Origin: an uncultured Fibrobacter sp.
GTDB lineage: Bacteria > Fibrobacterota > Fibrobacteria > Fibrobacterales > Fibrobacteraceae
NCBI GenBank assembly: GCA_934699585.1
Contig: CAKUWY010000007.1
Location: 1-64,000 of the forward strand
Direction: 5' to 3'
DNA: 64,000 nt
Positions 35,495 through 43,391 of the stretch are shown here, piece by piece. The notes beneath the pieces are model-generated. The model searched no databases. It was not told where the DNA came from and saw only the letters and a program-made list of their open reading frames with translations. Numbering within the stretch: position 1 is the first letter of the stretch; every line of letters begins with the position of its first letter. Position numbers and translations under genes: made by a program.

Positions 35495-35520
35495 AGATCC
35501 CCGCCTGCGCGGGGATGACA
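35495..35520. repeat. short palindrome AGATCCCCG...GGGGATGACA
   Basis: A 26-bp hairpin with ATCCCC paired to GGGGAT around a GC-rich centre lies between the nucleotidyltransferase start and the guaB stop. It is the same unit as the one inside cobA (42639-42666) and shares the GATCC/GGATGACA ends of the larger elements. Confidence 0.7.
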
Positions 35521-35533
35521 GTCTAAAACGGGA

Positions 35534-36991
35534 CTACTCGCCGGTGCGGTAGTTGGGGGCTTCCTTGGTAATCGTCACGTCATGGGGGTGAGATTCCCGG
35601 AGGCCTGCGCCCGTAATGCGCACGAACGTCGCCTTCTTGTAGAGTTCATCGAGGTTTGCTGCACCGGCATAACCCATAGCAGAATGGATACCGCCAATCA
35701 GCTGGTAAACGGTGTCGCGGAGCGGGCCCTTGTAGGGCACGCGGCCTTCGATGCCTTCCGGAACGAACTTACGCGGTTCCTGCACGCCGCCCTGGAAGTA
35801 ACGGTCGGCAGAGCCGGCCTTCATGGCGCCGAGAGAGCCCATGCCGCGGTAGCTCTTGTAGCTACGGCCATCGGCGAGAATCACTTCGCCCGGAGCTTCT
35901 TCGGTACCGGCAAACAAGGAGCCTACCATCACGGCGTGACCGCCAGCAGCGAGAGCCTTCACGATGTCGCCAGAGAACTTAAGGCCACCGTCAGCGATAA
36001 TCTTCACGCCGACCTTGCGAGCCATCTTGCCGCATTCCACGACAGCGGAGAACTGCGGGTAACCAACACCGGCCACGATACGGGTCGTGCAGATGGAACC
36101 CGGACCGATACCCACCTTGACGATGTTCGCACCGCACTTGGCGAGTTCTTCGACAGCTTCCGGCGTGCAGACGTTACCGGCACAAATCGTGAGTTTCGGA
36201 TATTTCTTGCGAACGGTCTTCACCATGTTGCGCACACCGATGTGGTGACCGTGAGCCGTATCGATGATGAGCAGGTCCACGCCGGCGTCCACCAGGGCGG
36301 CCACGCGTTCAAGAGTATTTGCAGACGTGCTTACAGCGGCACCCACCAGCAACTGGCCGTTCTTGTCCAGGCTAGCGTTGGGGTTGTTTTCGCGCTTCAA
36401 GATGTCCGTCATGGTGATAAGGCCCTTCAAAGCACCGGAGGCATCCACCAGCGGGAGCTTCTCGATGCGCTTTTCGGCGAGGATTTCCTTCGCCTTTGCG
36501 AGGCTCACCTTGGGGCTTGCCGTCACCGGATTCTTGGTCATCACGGTGCGGATCTTCGCGTTCATGTCACTCACCGTGCGCAGGTCGCGGCTGGTAAGCA
36601 TGCCCACCAGCTTACCCTTAGACAAAATCGGGAAACCGCTCACCTTGTTGCGGGCGCGGAGTTCAAAGGCTGCAGAAACCGGCTGATCAGCATCGAGAGT
36701 AACGGGGTTAGTGACGATACCGGACTGCCACCGCTTGACCTTGCGGACCTCTTCGGCCTGGTCTTCCACGCTCATGTTCTTGTGGATAATGCCGATACCG
36801 CCCTGCAGGGCGAGGGAAATGGCCAAAGGAGCCGTAGTCACGGTGTCCATGGCGGCACTGATGATAGGAATGTTCAGCTTGATGTTGGGAGCGAGCTGGG
36901 TGCTCACGTCGGTCTGGGCCGGCAAAACAGAAGATTCAGCGGGAACAAGGAGGACGTCATCAAACGTCAGGGCTTCTGGCAAAAGTTTCAT
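35534..36991 (-). CDS. guaB: inosine-5'-monophosphate dehydrogenase
   Basis: The 485-residue protein (family about 488) converts IMP to XMP in guanine nucleotide synthesis. The TIM barrel is interrupted by two CBS domains (about 95-210). The catalytic Cys lies in GPGSICTTRIVAGVG and the flap in YRGMGSLGAM. ATG at 36991 is preceded by AGAGG. TATATT (37014-37019, minus strand) gives a likely -10, with a TAG-type heptad array just upstream of it. Confidence 0.96.
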   Translation of the reverse strand: MKLLPEALTFDDVLLVPAESSVLPAQTDVSTQLAPNIKLNIPIISAAMDTVTTAPLAISLALQGGIGIIHKNMSVEDQAEEVRKVKRWQSGIVTNPVTLDADQPVSAAFELRARNKVSGFPILSKGKLVGMLTSRDLRTVSDMNAKIRTVMTKNPVTASPKVSLAKAKEILAEKRIEKLPLVDASGALKGLITMTDILKRENNPNASLDKNGQLLVGAAVSTSANTLERVAALVDAGVDLLIIDTAHGHHIGVRNMVKTVRKKYPKLTICAGNVCTPEAVEELAKCGANIVKVGIGPGSICTTRIVAGVGYPQFSAVVECGKMARKVGVKIIADGGLKFSGDIVKALAAGGHAVMVGSLFAGTEEAPGEVILADGRSYKSYRGMGSLGAMKAGSADRYFQGGVQEPRKFVPEGIEGRVPYKGPLRDTVYQLIGGIHSAMGYAGAANLDELYKKATFVRITGAGLRESHPHDVTITKEAPNYRTGE

Positions 36992-37032
36992 AATAGACCT
37001 CTTTTGCGTAGTAAATATAGAAAAAAAGAGGC

Positions 37033-37060
37033 TAGAATCTAGGGATTAGGGGCTAGAAAA
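37033..37060. repeat. heptad array (TAG + 4 bases)
   Basis: Four 7-bp units (TAGAATC, TAGGGAT and so on) lie in the gap after the asparaginase gene and upstream of guaB, overlapping where a guaB -35 would lie. Confidence 0.7.
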
Positions 37061-37075
37061 AAGCGTAAAAAAAGC

Positions 37076-38026
37076 CTACAGCAAAAAGACCCGCTTAATG
37101 TCGTCCACCCGTTCCGTTACCGTGAGGGCGAGCTTCAACAGCACCGCCGCCTTCTGGGGCGCAAGTCTCCCTGCGCAAATACAGCCGGGGGCAAGAGTTT
37201 CGTTCAACGTCACCAGCCCGTGATGGGTGCGGCTCGCTATGACCACAGGAATGTCGATACGTTCCAGGACCTTGGCCCAGGCCTGACTGAACTCGCCCGA
37301 GCCCGCCCCCGCAATCACAAGGCCGTCCGAAACGCAGGAGGCGTATTCCAGCACCTTGGGGTTTGCATCTACCGTGAAATAGACCACGTTCACCCGAGGC
37401 AGTTCCTGGAGTTTCGACACGTCAAAAAAAATCTGCTCCTTGAGGGCATTCCAGTTGGAACCTTCGCCGGGAGCGTCCACCCCCATGGCGTTTATGGCCG
37501 AGGCGCTGCACTTTTGCACGCTGCGGGCATCGAAGAGTTCCCCAGCAAAGAAAACCCACACCAGGTTTGCCGGAGGGTCGTCGTCGATGGCAAATCCCAC
37601 CGCCGCACGGACCGCACCCAAGAGGTTCGCCGGACCGTCGGGGTCCTTCGCCGTGGCGGGCTTCATGGAACCTGTCAAGATTACCGCCTTTTCGCACTTG
37701 ACCGTAAGGCTTATAAAATAGGCCGTCTCGTCCATGGTGTCGGTACCGTGGGTCACCACGATTCCATCGACGGTTTCGTCTTCTTGCAGTTCCCTGATGC
37801 GGTTCGAAAGCTTAATCCATAATTTGTCCGTAATGTCGTCGGAATTCACATTGCAGATTTGCTCCGCCGTGACTTCGGCGTATTCCGAAAGTTCGGGCAC
37901 TGACTTTACCAGGTCTTCGGCAGAAATCTGACCCGAAACATAGCCCGTGCTCTTGCCGGGCTCGCCTACGCCGGCAATAGTTCCGCCGGTGGCCAAAATT
38001 ACGATTCGCTTCTTTCCGCTTGCCAT
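37076..38026 (-). CDS. L-asparaginase family protein
   Basis: The 316-residue protein has both asparaginase threonine motifs: ILATGGTIAG near the N-terminus and VVTHGTDTMDETAYF (about residues 88-102). It hydrolyses asparagine to aspartate and ammonia. No signal peptide is present, so a cytoplasmic form is expected. It begins 9 bp after the DUF4416 gene stop, with GGGAGAG as ribosome site, in the pth-DUF4416-asparaginase run. Confidence 0.9.
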   Translation of the reverse strand: MASGKKRIVILATGGTIAGVGEPGKSTGYVSGQISAEDLVKSVPELSEYAEVTAEQICNVNSDDITDKLWIKLSNRIRELQEDETVDGIVVTHGTDTMDETAYFISLTVKCEKAVILTGSMKPATAKDPDGPANLLGAVRAAVGFAIDDDPPANLVWVFFAGELFDARSVQKCSASAINAMGVDAPGEGSNWNALKEQIFFDVSKLQELPRVNVVYFTVDANPKVLEYASCVSDGLVIAGAGSGEFSQAWAKVLERIDIPVVIASRTHHGLVTLNETLAPGCICAGRLAPQKAAVLLKLALTVTERVDDIKRVFLL

Positions 38027-38034
38027 CTCTCTCC

Positions 38035-38625
38035 CTACAAGTCCCGCGACGAAACGTTACCCGAGTTAGACTTCTCGTCACCTAGCTCGTGCTTTCCGCC
38101 ACCCATCTTCTTGAACTTCTCGCGGATGAGTTGCAAGTCGTGCTGGTAAGGGTTCCGCTTGAAATCTTCAAAGGCCCAGGCCGTAGGGTGGAACTGTCCC
38201 TTGGCATAGGTCAATAGCATGTCCAGCCACACGCCGCCGCCCGCATAAAGCTTGAAGGGTCCCCGCTTGTAACTGGGGAGCACCACCTTGTCCAGGTCCA
38301 TGTAGCCGATGTCGATGTTCACCCGGCGGGCCTCGGGGTGTGCCGCCTGCGCCATGGTCAGTTCCAGAGCGTTACTCCGTTCTTTTTCGAGAGCGATGGT
38401 CTCCGGCGGGATTTCCTTTTCAAAAGAAATCACCCCGCGGTAAAGGCCCTCCCCCATCTCGGGCGTGTAATAGGGCGTCTGGTCAAAAGCGAAAAGTTTT
38501 CCCCTGTGGCGGATACTCCCCCAGGTGCGTTCCAGGGCGTCAATCACCTCCGGAAGCCACTCGGGCCCCGGCTGCAGCACAAAGGCCAGCAGTTGCGCAT
38601 TTTCCGAAAATTGCGATGCTTTCAC
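38035..38625 (-). CDS. DUF4416-family protein
   Basis: The 196-residue soluble protein matches my recollection of the DUF4416 family (PYYTPEMGEGLYRGVISFE, VNIDIGYMDLDKVVL, and WTDL-like WLDMLLTYAKG blocks). Its function is unknown. The start chosen is GTG at 38625, ten bases after the pth stop and preceded by GGGGGC. The longer frame reads back into pth and lacks family similarity. It may be co-transcribed with pth and asparaginase. Confidence 0.75.
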   Translation of the reverse strand: MKASQFSENAQLLAFVLQPGPEWLPEVIDALERTWGSIRHRGKLFAFDQTPYYTPEMGEGLYRGVISFEKEIPPETIALEKERSNALELTMAQAAHPEARRVNIDIGYMDLDKVVLPSYKRGPFKLYAGGGVWLDMLLTYAKGQFHPTAWAFEDFKRNPYQHDLQLIREKFKKMGGGKHELGDEKSNSGNVSSRDL

Positions 38626-38635
38626 CTTGCCCCCA

Positions 38636-39190
38636 CTACTTGCCGTTGTAGCGTTCCATGCACTTTTCCATGCCGAGTTTGAAATAGCATTCCACCAGGG
38701 CGGGAACTTTCGCGATGGCTTCCTCAAAAACAGGCCGGTCCTCGGGCGAAAACTTCGCCAGCACCCAGTTACTCAGGTCGAACTTGGGCGGACACTTGCC
38801 CACGCCAAAACGGATTCGCGGAAACTTGTCCCCCACATGCTCAATGATGTTCCGGAGCCCGTTCTGCCCGCCGTGACTCCCGTCCTTGCGGCAACGGATG
38901 CGCCCCACGTCCAGATTGACATCGTCGCTGAACACCAGCAGATGGTCCACCTTCACCTTGTACCAGGTCATCAGGGCCTGTACCGCCTCGCCCGACAGGT
39001 TCATGTAGGTCTGGGGCTTTGCCAGCAGGCATTCCTCCCCGGCGATGTTCACCTTCATGGTAAGCGCCTTGTGCTCGCTTTTCCAGTCCTTGTTCGGGTC
39101 GGCCAATTTCTCGACGGCCATAAAGCCCGCATTGTGGTGGGTGTTGCTGTACTGGGTTCCAGGATTTCCGAGTCCGACGATGATGTACAT
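38636..39190 (-). CDS. pth: peptidyl-tRNA hydrolase
   Basis: The 184-residue protein begins MYIIVGLGNPG. It has the catalytic-site region NTHHNAGFMAVEKL (His and Asn near residues 19-22), KPQTYMNLSGEAV and the FSDDVNLDVGRIRCRKDGSHGGQNGLR core. It recycles peptidyl-tRNAs dropped by ribosomes. GAGGAAA precedes ATG at 39190. A start 40 codons upstream is rejected because that region is not part of the family fold. TATATT lies about 20 bp upstream. Confidence 0.95.
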   Translation of the reverse strand: MYIIVGLGNPGTQYSNTHHNAGFMAVEKLADPNKDWKSEHKALTMKVNIAGEECLLAKPQTYMNLSGEAVQALMTWYKVKVDHLLVFSDDVNLDVGRIRCRKDGSHGGQNGLRNIIEHVGDKFPRIRFGVGKCPPKFDLSNWVLAKFSPEDRPVFEEAIAKVPALVECYFKLGMEKCMERYNGK

Positions 39191-39356
39191 AGTTTCCTCG
39201 ACCCGAAATATAGAATCGTTATACGCAGGTAGAGAAGTGAGAACACTATGGGAACACTTTCTTTCGGTTGGAAAAAAAAAACAACAAAAAAGAACCATAA
39301 AATGCCCCATCCCGTTCTATATTTGAAACCAGTTTTAACCTAAAAAAGGAGCATAC

Positions 39357-39665
39357 ATGCTTTTCAAAAAAATTCTTCTGTCCTCTGCTCTCATCTCCAT
39401 GGCCGGTCTTGTGGCCTGCGGTGACGACAGTTCCTCCAACTCCGGTTCTGGTGAACTTCCCAAGAGCGTCCCGACCTTCTTTGACCTGGCCGATGTGGAA
39501 TGTAACGCCGACCGCAAGTGCGAAACGATTATCGTGGAAGAAGGTCCCGACACCTACGAATGCAACGGAGAAGGGCAGTGGAACATGCTGATTAACAGCA
39601 TGCCCTCCAAGGTCTGCCCCGCCAAGGAAGAAGAAGGCAAGACCGAAGATGACGAAGAAGGCTAG
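39357..39665 (+). CDS. small lipoprotein, N-terminal part (interrupted by TAG)
   Basis: This frame encodes 102 residues starting MLFKKILLSSALISMAGLVACGDDSSS, with a lipobox ending at Cys21, a Ser-rich start, Cys pairs and an acidic tail. AAGGAG precedes the ATG and TATATT lies at 39318-39323. The frame stops at TAG (39663-39665), but the same frame continues openly for another 94 codons. The first 30 residues are closely similar to the lipoprotein starting at 40041. Either a short lipoprotein is made or this is a broken gene. Confidence 0.65.
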   Translation: MLFKKILLSSALISMAGLVACGDDSSSNSGSGELPKSVPTFFDLADVECNADRKCETIIVEEGPDTYECNGEGQWNMLINSMPSKVCPAKEEEGKTEDDEEG

Positions 39666-39947
39666 ACCGAAGGCGACGACAACAACGAAGGCGACTCCGA
39701 AGGCTCCGAAAAAGTCACCGGCCCCACCGGCGACCTGGTTTCCTGCGTCGTAGAAATGTTTGGGGAAAAAGCTTGTGACGAAGTGGCCAAAGCCGACGAA
39801 GCCAAGCTCACCGCCCAATGCGAATTGATTGGCGGGACAATCAACACTGCCGGCGGCTGCAAGGCCGATGACTATGCCGCAAAATGCTCATGCAAGACAG
39901 GCAACCACTACGATTCCTCTTGCGACGGTTTTACCTGCAACGACTAA
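39666..39947 (+). pseudogene. C-terminal remainder of the interrupted lipoprotein gene
   Basis: In the same frame after the TAG, an acidic linker (TEGDDNNEGDSEG) leads into a Cys-rich domain (CVVEMFGEKACDEV ... CSCKTGNHYDSSCDGFTCND) ending at TAA 39947. The stop sits in a repeated stretch: GAAGGCAAGACCGAAG upstream against GAAGGCTAGACCGAAG here, so one A-to-T change made Lys into amber. An internal ATG (39756) has no ribosome site. Confidence 0.7.
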
Positions 39948-39968
39948 TCCCCCCAACTCCATAAGGAC

Positions 39969-39998
39969 AAAAGGTTTCCGCCTTGCGGGGACCTTTTT
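39969..39998 (+). terminator. intrinsic terminator of the first lipoprotein gene
   Basis: AAAAGGTTTCCGC pairs with GCGGGGACCTTTT around CTT, with a T-run, 21 bp after the TAA at 39947. Its position after the second TAA supports the view that the intact gene once reached 39947. Confidence 0.75.
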
Positions 39999-40040
39999 TA
40001 TATTTAACATCAACCCAATTTTCTCCAAACAGGAACGCAT

Positions 40041-40646
40041 ATGCCTTTCAAAAAAATTTTCCTTTCCGTCGCCCTCATCTCCATGGCCGGTTTCGTGGCC
40101 TGCGGCGACGACAGCAGTTCAAATGCCACCGACTCTTCCGACAGCAAAGACAACAACACCTCTAGCAGTAGTTCCGCAGAAATGGTTTCCTGCGATCTAC
40201 CCCACGACGTTCCAGAATTTGCCGCGTCTGCCGGTTGCATTGAATTTGAAAAAGGCACTCTAGAAGCCTCCTCGCTGTCCATTCGTTGTGAAGACCACGA
40301 CGGCACCCTTGGCACAGGATGCCCCGCCAAGGAAGAAGATAAGAAGGATGACGAGCAAGAGGAAACCAAAGGCAACTGCATCGACAAGAGCCAGTGCGAT
40401 GCCATCGTCAGGGGAGATTTCTCCACTTGGCATTTTGTCCGTGCCGACGCCTTCGGTGAACCTACAACCTACACGTATTCCGTTGACGGTTCAAAGTTAA
40501 TTCTGGACATCGATGGTAAAGTGAACGAGAATTCGTATAGCTTCTACGATATGACAAAGGAAGCTAGCCAAGAAATGGCATTCCTTGCTGTGCGTTCCAC
40601 CTGTGAAGACGGTATGGAAATCGAAGGCGCCAACTACTGCGAATAA
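40041..40646 (+). CDS. small lipoprotein, paralogue of the interrupted one
   Basis: The 201-residue lipoprotein has a signal MPFKKIFLSVALISMAGFVACGDDSSS with lipidated Cys21, a Ser/Asp linker, Cys residues that may form disulphides, an acidic linker (EEDKKDDEQEETKG) and a C-terminal domain ending in Cys-Glu. No known function. AGGAACG precedes the ATG and TATATT lies at 39999-40004. It is paralogous to the upstream gene over the signal and first linker; the C-terminal domains differ. Confidence 0.75.
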   Translation: MPFKKIFLSVALISMAGFVACGDDSSSNATDSSDSKDNNTSSSSSAEMVSCDLPHDVPEFAASAGCIEFEKGTLEASSLSIRCEDHDGTLGTGCPAKEEDKKDDEQEETKGNCIDKSQCDAIVRGDFSTWHFVRADAFGEPTTYTYSVDGSKLILDIDGKVNENSYSFYDMTKEASQEMAFLAVRSTCEDGMEIEGANYCE

Positions 40647-40648
40647 AT

Positions 40649-41530
40649 CTATTTCGTAGAAGATTCCCGCTCTATCCGAGCAAGATCCTCGCCCCATTCG
40701 GCGAGGATTTTTTGTTTCAGTTTCTTGGCCAAAGAGGGGGCGCGCCCTTGGGTGGAGACTGTTACCGCTATATTTTCGCCAAAGTCCATACGGGCCGGTA
40801 CAATAAAGTCCCCGTCCAGGTAGTCGCAGGCATTGTTCACCAGAATGCGACGGGCACGGGCGTCATTACTCACCTGGGCGTTTACCGCCGGCTGGTCAGT
40901 ACAGATAAACACCATGAATACGCCGCGAAGATCCAAGGGCTCGTAAGGACGATTCCTCAAGAGAACTGCTTTTTTATCCAGCGATTCAAATTCCGGATCG
41001 AACTGCGGGGCCACTACGGTAATGCGTGCTCCCGTAGGCAAAAGAGTCTTGACCTTGCGGAAAGCAATACGGCCTCCACCCACTACAAGCACATTCCGGC
41101 CTTCAAGGTTAAGTTCAATAGAAAAGAGGGACGAATTCGGAGCACGAAGATCGCATTTCTGAGCTGTTGTATACGTTTTATTTTCTGCGGCACGCAATCC
41201 AGAAACTACCATGTCGCCAAATTCCTTCCAGTCGCCAAGGCAAGGTAAAAGCGTTATGGGAATCTGCGGAAATTCGGCCTGCAAACGGGCCACCACACGG
41301 GGCACGTCATTTTTGGCGTGCTGCCCGTTCAAAAGCAAAAACGGCAAGAGCGTCACCGATTCCACATCTTCCCGAAGCAAGGTACGCAAGTCATTTTCCA
41401 GGTCCAAAAGACTGGTACTCGCCACACGGGTACCGGGCAAGTCATGGTGCAACTTGTCCAGGATTTCCTCGAAGCCCTTGTAGGCTCCCGGTAAAATGCA
41501 ATGATGAGCGATAATCAGGATAGCTTTCAT
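40649..41530 (-). CDS. fused sirohydrochlorin chelatase (CbiX-like) and precorrin-2 dehydrogenase (SirC/CysG-N-like)
   Basis: The 293-residue protein has a CbiX-type metal chelatase in residues 1-115, with His residues in IIAHH (9-10) and in GQHAKNDVP. Residues 135-293 hold a SirC/Met8-like NAD-dependent dehydrogenase with the Rossmann motif VVGGGRIAFRK. Together these oxidise precorrin-2 to sirohydrochlorin and insert iron to give siroheme. It lies directly downstream of the CobA-HemD fusion, which makes precorrin-2, so the two genes cover the whole branch. Confidence 0.85.
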   Translation of the reverse strand: MKAILIIAHHCILPGAYKGFEEILDKLHHDLPGTRVASTSLLDLENDLRTLLREDVESVTLLPFLLLNGQHAKNDVPRVVARLQAEFPQIPITLLPCLGDWKEFGDMVVSGLRAAENKTYTTAQKCDLRAPNSSLFSIELNLEGRNVLVVGGGRIAFRKVKTLLPTGARITVVAPQFDPEFESLDKKAVLLRNRPYEPLDLRGVFMVFICTDQPAVNAQVSNDARARRILVNNACDYLDGDFIVPARMDFGENIAVTVSTQGRAPSLAKKLKQKILAEWGEDLARIERESSTK

Positions 41531-41542
41531 GAAAATGAGGAA

Positions 41543-41570
41543 TGTGGTGTGTGAAATGTGAAATTATGAT
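41543..41570. repeat. heptad array (TGTG type) at the 3' end of cobA-hemD
   Basis: Four 7-bp units (TGTGGTG, TGTGAAA, TGTGAAA, TTATGAT) lie in the gap before the CbiX-SirC gene. The last unit contains the CobA-HemD stop codon. Confidence 0.65.
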
Positions 41571-43141
41571 TCTCGGGTATAGAAATCAACAATCTTCTTA
41601 ACGAGGGAGTCCATGGTGGTCTCGTCGGAGGTGATAGTTTCAAAGCCGTACTTGCGGGCGGTAGCTTCGGTCAGGCGACCGATGCAGAAGCTCAGGCGAG
41701 AGCCGAAAGACGAGAGACGAGAGACTTGTACAAAGTTTTCCACGGCGCTGGAACTTGCAAAGACCACTGCATCGGCAGATTCGACGGCTTCCCGCTTCCA
41801 TTCCGGTAGTTCCGATACCGGAAGCGTCTCGTAAACCACCCAGCGGGTCGCCTGCGGCAATAAACTCTGTAAGGTGTCGTCGGCAAGGTTACCCTGCAAG
41901 AGTAAAATTCGACATTCAGCACACTGCGAAGCCAATAGTTTTCCAAGACCCTCGCCGGTATGGTCCTCGGGCACGTAATCGCAACGGATGCCGAACTCCA
42001 GCAATTTCTTTTCGGTAATTTTTCCGACACTTGCGATTTTCTTGCCGGCAAGGACGCGCACATCGTAACCGGCGTCAAACAGCTGCTTGAAGAAACTTTC
42101 GACGCCGTTCACGCTGGTAAACGCAAGAAGGTCGAAATCTGCGAGGGAATCAAAAATGGCGGAGGAGATCCCCGTGATTCTATCGGGGCGTCGCCCCTCC
42201 AGAATGACAGCGGGGATGACAGAAGGGTATTCCAGCGTGCGGGTTTCTATCATCGGGGTCTCGATGACTTCGGCGCCGAGGGCCGTAAGCCTTGCAGTAA
42301 TCCCGCTTGCTTGCTTTGCCGCGCGGGTTACTACAAGTCGTTTACCCGAAAGAGGCAGGTTCTTTTTCCAGGCGAGACTCTTACCAAGCTCGACGACGCC
42401 CCCCATGATAGTGATGGCAGGGGCCGTCACCTTTTCGCGAACGATGGTCTCCCCCGCCGTCGCTAATGTAGCCATTACCGTCCGCTGGTACGGAGTCGTT
42501 CCTTTCTCGATAAAGGCAACCGGCGTTTTCGGGTCCTTACCGCATTCCACAAGGCGCTGTGCGATAAAGTCCATGTTGGCAATGCCCATCAAAAAGATGA
42601 GGGTGCCGGGGCAATGCGCGAGGGCTTCGAAGTCTAGAGAGATCCCCGCCTGCGCGGGGATGACACCGGAAACGGGAGCCGCAATGACATCTCTCTCATG
42701 CCCCGTTATGATATGGAAGCTGGTAGCAATTCCGCGATGACTTACGGGAATTCCTGCGTAGGCCGGCACAGAAATGGCAGAGGTGATGCCCGGAACAATC
42801 TCGAATTCCACGCCGGCATTCACAAGCTCCAGGGCCTCTTCGCCGCCACGACCAAACACGAAGGGGTCACCGCCCTTGAGGCGGGCTATAGTCGCACTCG
42901 GCATTTCGCAAGCGAACTGCACCAACAGCTTATTGATTTCGGATTGCTTGACCTTGTGGTGCTGGGGCATCTTGCCCACGTCCACCATTTTCGCCTTCGG
43001 ATTGCACATCCCGAGTATAGCAAGGGACACCAGGCGGTCGTAAACCACCACATCCGCCTTTTCGAGAATTTCCTTGCCACGCAGGGTCAAGAGTCCCGGA
43101 TCGCCGGGACCAGCACCAATCAGATAAACCTTTCCAGACAT
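41564..43141 (-). CDS. uroporphyrinogen-III C-methyltransferase/synthase fusion (CobA-HemD)
   Basis: The 525-residue protein starts at Met (43141), MSGKVYLIGAGPGDPG, the SAM-binding loop of CobA/SUMT (1-250). The HemD uroporphyrinogen-III synthase follows (about 270-520). It closes hydroxymethylbilane to uroporphyrinogen III and methylates it to precorrin-2. Two intergenic-type palindromes lie in frame: one encodes VIPAQAGIS (about residues 159-168) in CobA and one encodes VIPAVILEGRRPDRITGIS (about 307-326) in HemD. GACGAGA-type repeats encode SRLSSFGSRLSF near the C-terminus. The longer in-frame start reads through the leader hairpin and is rejected. Confidence 0.88.
   Translation of the reverse strand: MSGKVYLIGAGPGDPGLLTLRGKEILEKADVVVYDRLVSLAILGMCNPKAKMVDVGKMPQHHKVKQSEINKLLVQFACEMPSATIARLKGGDPFVFGRGGEEALELVNAGVEFEIVPGITSAISVPAYAGIPVSHRGIATSFHIITGHERDVIAAPVSGVIPAQAGISLDFEALAHCPGTLIFLMGIANMDFIAQRLVECGKDPKTPVAFIEKGTTPYQRTVMATLATAGETIVREKVTAPAITIMGGVVELGKSLAWKKNLPLSGKRLVVTRAAKQASGITARLTALGAEVIETPMIETRTLEYPSVIPAVILEGRRPDRITGISSAIFDSLADFDLLAFTSVNGVESFFKQLFDAGYDVRVLAGKKIASVGKITEKKLLEFGIRCDYVPEDHTGEGLGKLLASQCAECRILLLQGNLADDTLQSLLPQATRWVVYETLPVSELPEWKREAVESADAVVFASSSAVENFVQVSRLSSFGSRLSFCIGRLTEATARKYGFETITSDETTMDSLVKKIVDFYTRES
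42165..42221. repeat. structured palindromic element inside the hemD part of the fusion
   Basis: The outer stem is ATCCCCG/CGGGGAT. The inner part is ATTCT, then GGGGC/GCCCC, then AGAAT, ending with GGATGACA. Its sequence outside the stems is nearly the same as the element at 60950-61004, while the stem bases differ in compensating pairs. It is read in frame on the minus strand. Confidence 0.8.
42639..42666. repeat. short palindrome inside the cobA part of the fusion
   Basis: This is the same 26-bp core as at 35495-35520 (ATCCCC, a GC-rich centre, GGGGATGACA). It is in frame and encodes VIPAQAGIS, between the conserved GHERD segment and the FEALA segment of the methyltransferase. Confidence 0.8.
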
Positions 43142-43154
43142 CTGATGTAAAAAT

Positions 43155-43193
43155 AAAAAAAGAGTGCCTGTCCGCAGGCCCGAACACGCACTC
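43155..43193 (-). terminator. terminator-like hairpin in the cobA-hemD leader
   Basis: On the minus strand GAGTGC and GCACTC enclose a CCTG/CAGG inner stem, followed by seven T, ending about 14 bp before the cobA ATG. It could be an attenuator or the terminator of the upstream EAL transcript. Confidence 0.6.
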
Positions 43194-43205
43194 AAGAAGG
43201 TTTTT

Positions 43206-43240
43206 CCTTAACCCCTAAATCCTAGATCCTAACCCCTAAC
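43206..43240. repeat. heptad array (CTA type)
   Basis: Five 7-bp units of form NCCTARN (TCCTAGA, CCCTAAC and so on) are followed by ACG and TCAAGCGGATCC of the first palindromic core. Confidence 0.75.
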
Positions 43241-43249
43241 ACGTCAAGC

Positions 43250-43301
43250 GGATCCCCGACCAGAGCCTGCCCTGAGCTTGTCGAATGGGTCGGGGATGAC
43301 A
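43250..43301. repeat. palindromic core GGATCCCCGACC...GGTCGGGGATGACA
   Basis: A 10-bp outer stem (ATCCCCGACC/GGTCGGGGAT) encloses CCCTGAGCTTGTCGAATGGG, which itself can fold. It has the same ends as the other GGATCC/GGATGACA elements. Confidence 0.75.
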
Positions 43302-43324
43302 TACCTCATGTCCCGAGCCTTGAA

Positions 43325-43345
43325 CCTCACACTTCACATCCCACA
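43325..43345. repeat. short heptad array (TGTG type, reverse)
   Basis: Three 7-bp units ending in CACA (CCTCACA, CTTCACA, TCCCACA) lie next to a CTA-type array. Confidence 0.55.
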
Positions 43346-43348
43346 TTT

Positions 43349-43383
43349 CCCTAAAATCTAGCCCCTAGATCCTATCCCCTAAC
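43349..43383. repeat. heptad array (CTA type), second copy
   Basis: Five 7-bp units end in CCCTAAC and ACG. They are followed by the same TCAAGCGGATCCCCG as the first array. Confidence 0.75.
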
Positions 43384-43391
43384 ACGTCAAG

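Noticed and set aside
39191..39310. Longer N-terminus for peptidyl-tRNA hydrolase
   Set aside because: The extension lies before the conserved MYIIVGLGNPG start, contains the TATATT promoter box, and lacks a ribosome site.
39663..39665. Programmed readthrough or pyrrolysine at the TAG
   Set aside because: No recoding element is visible, TAG is used as an ordinary stop in several neighbours, and a sibling repeat with AAG gives a simple mutational explanation.
43142..43260. Cobalamin riboswitch upstream of cobA-hemD
   Set aside because: The conserved B12-box and long multi-stem core are absent; the space is filled by heptads and one terminator-like hairpin.
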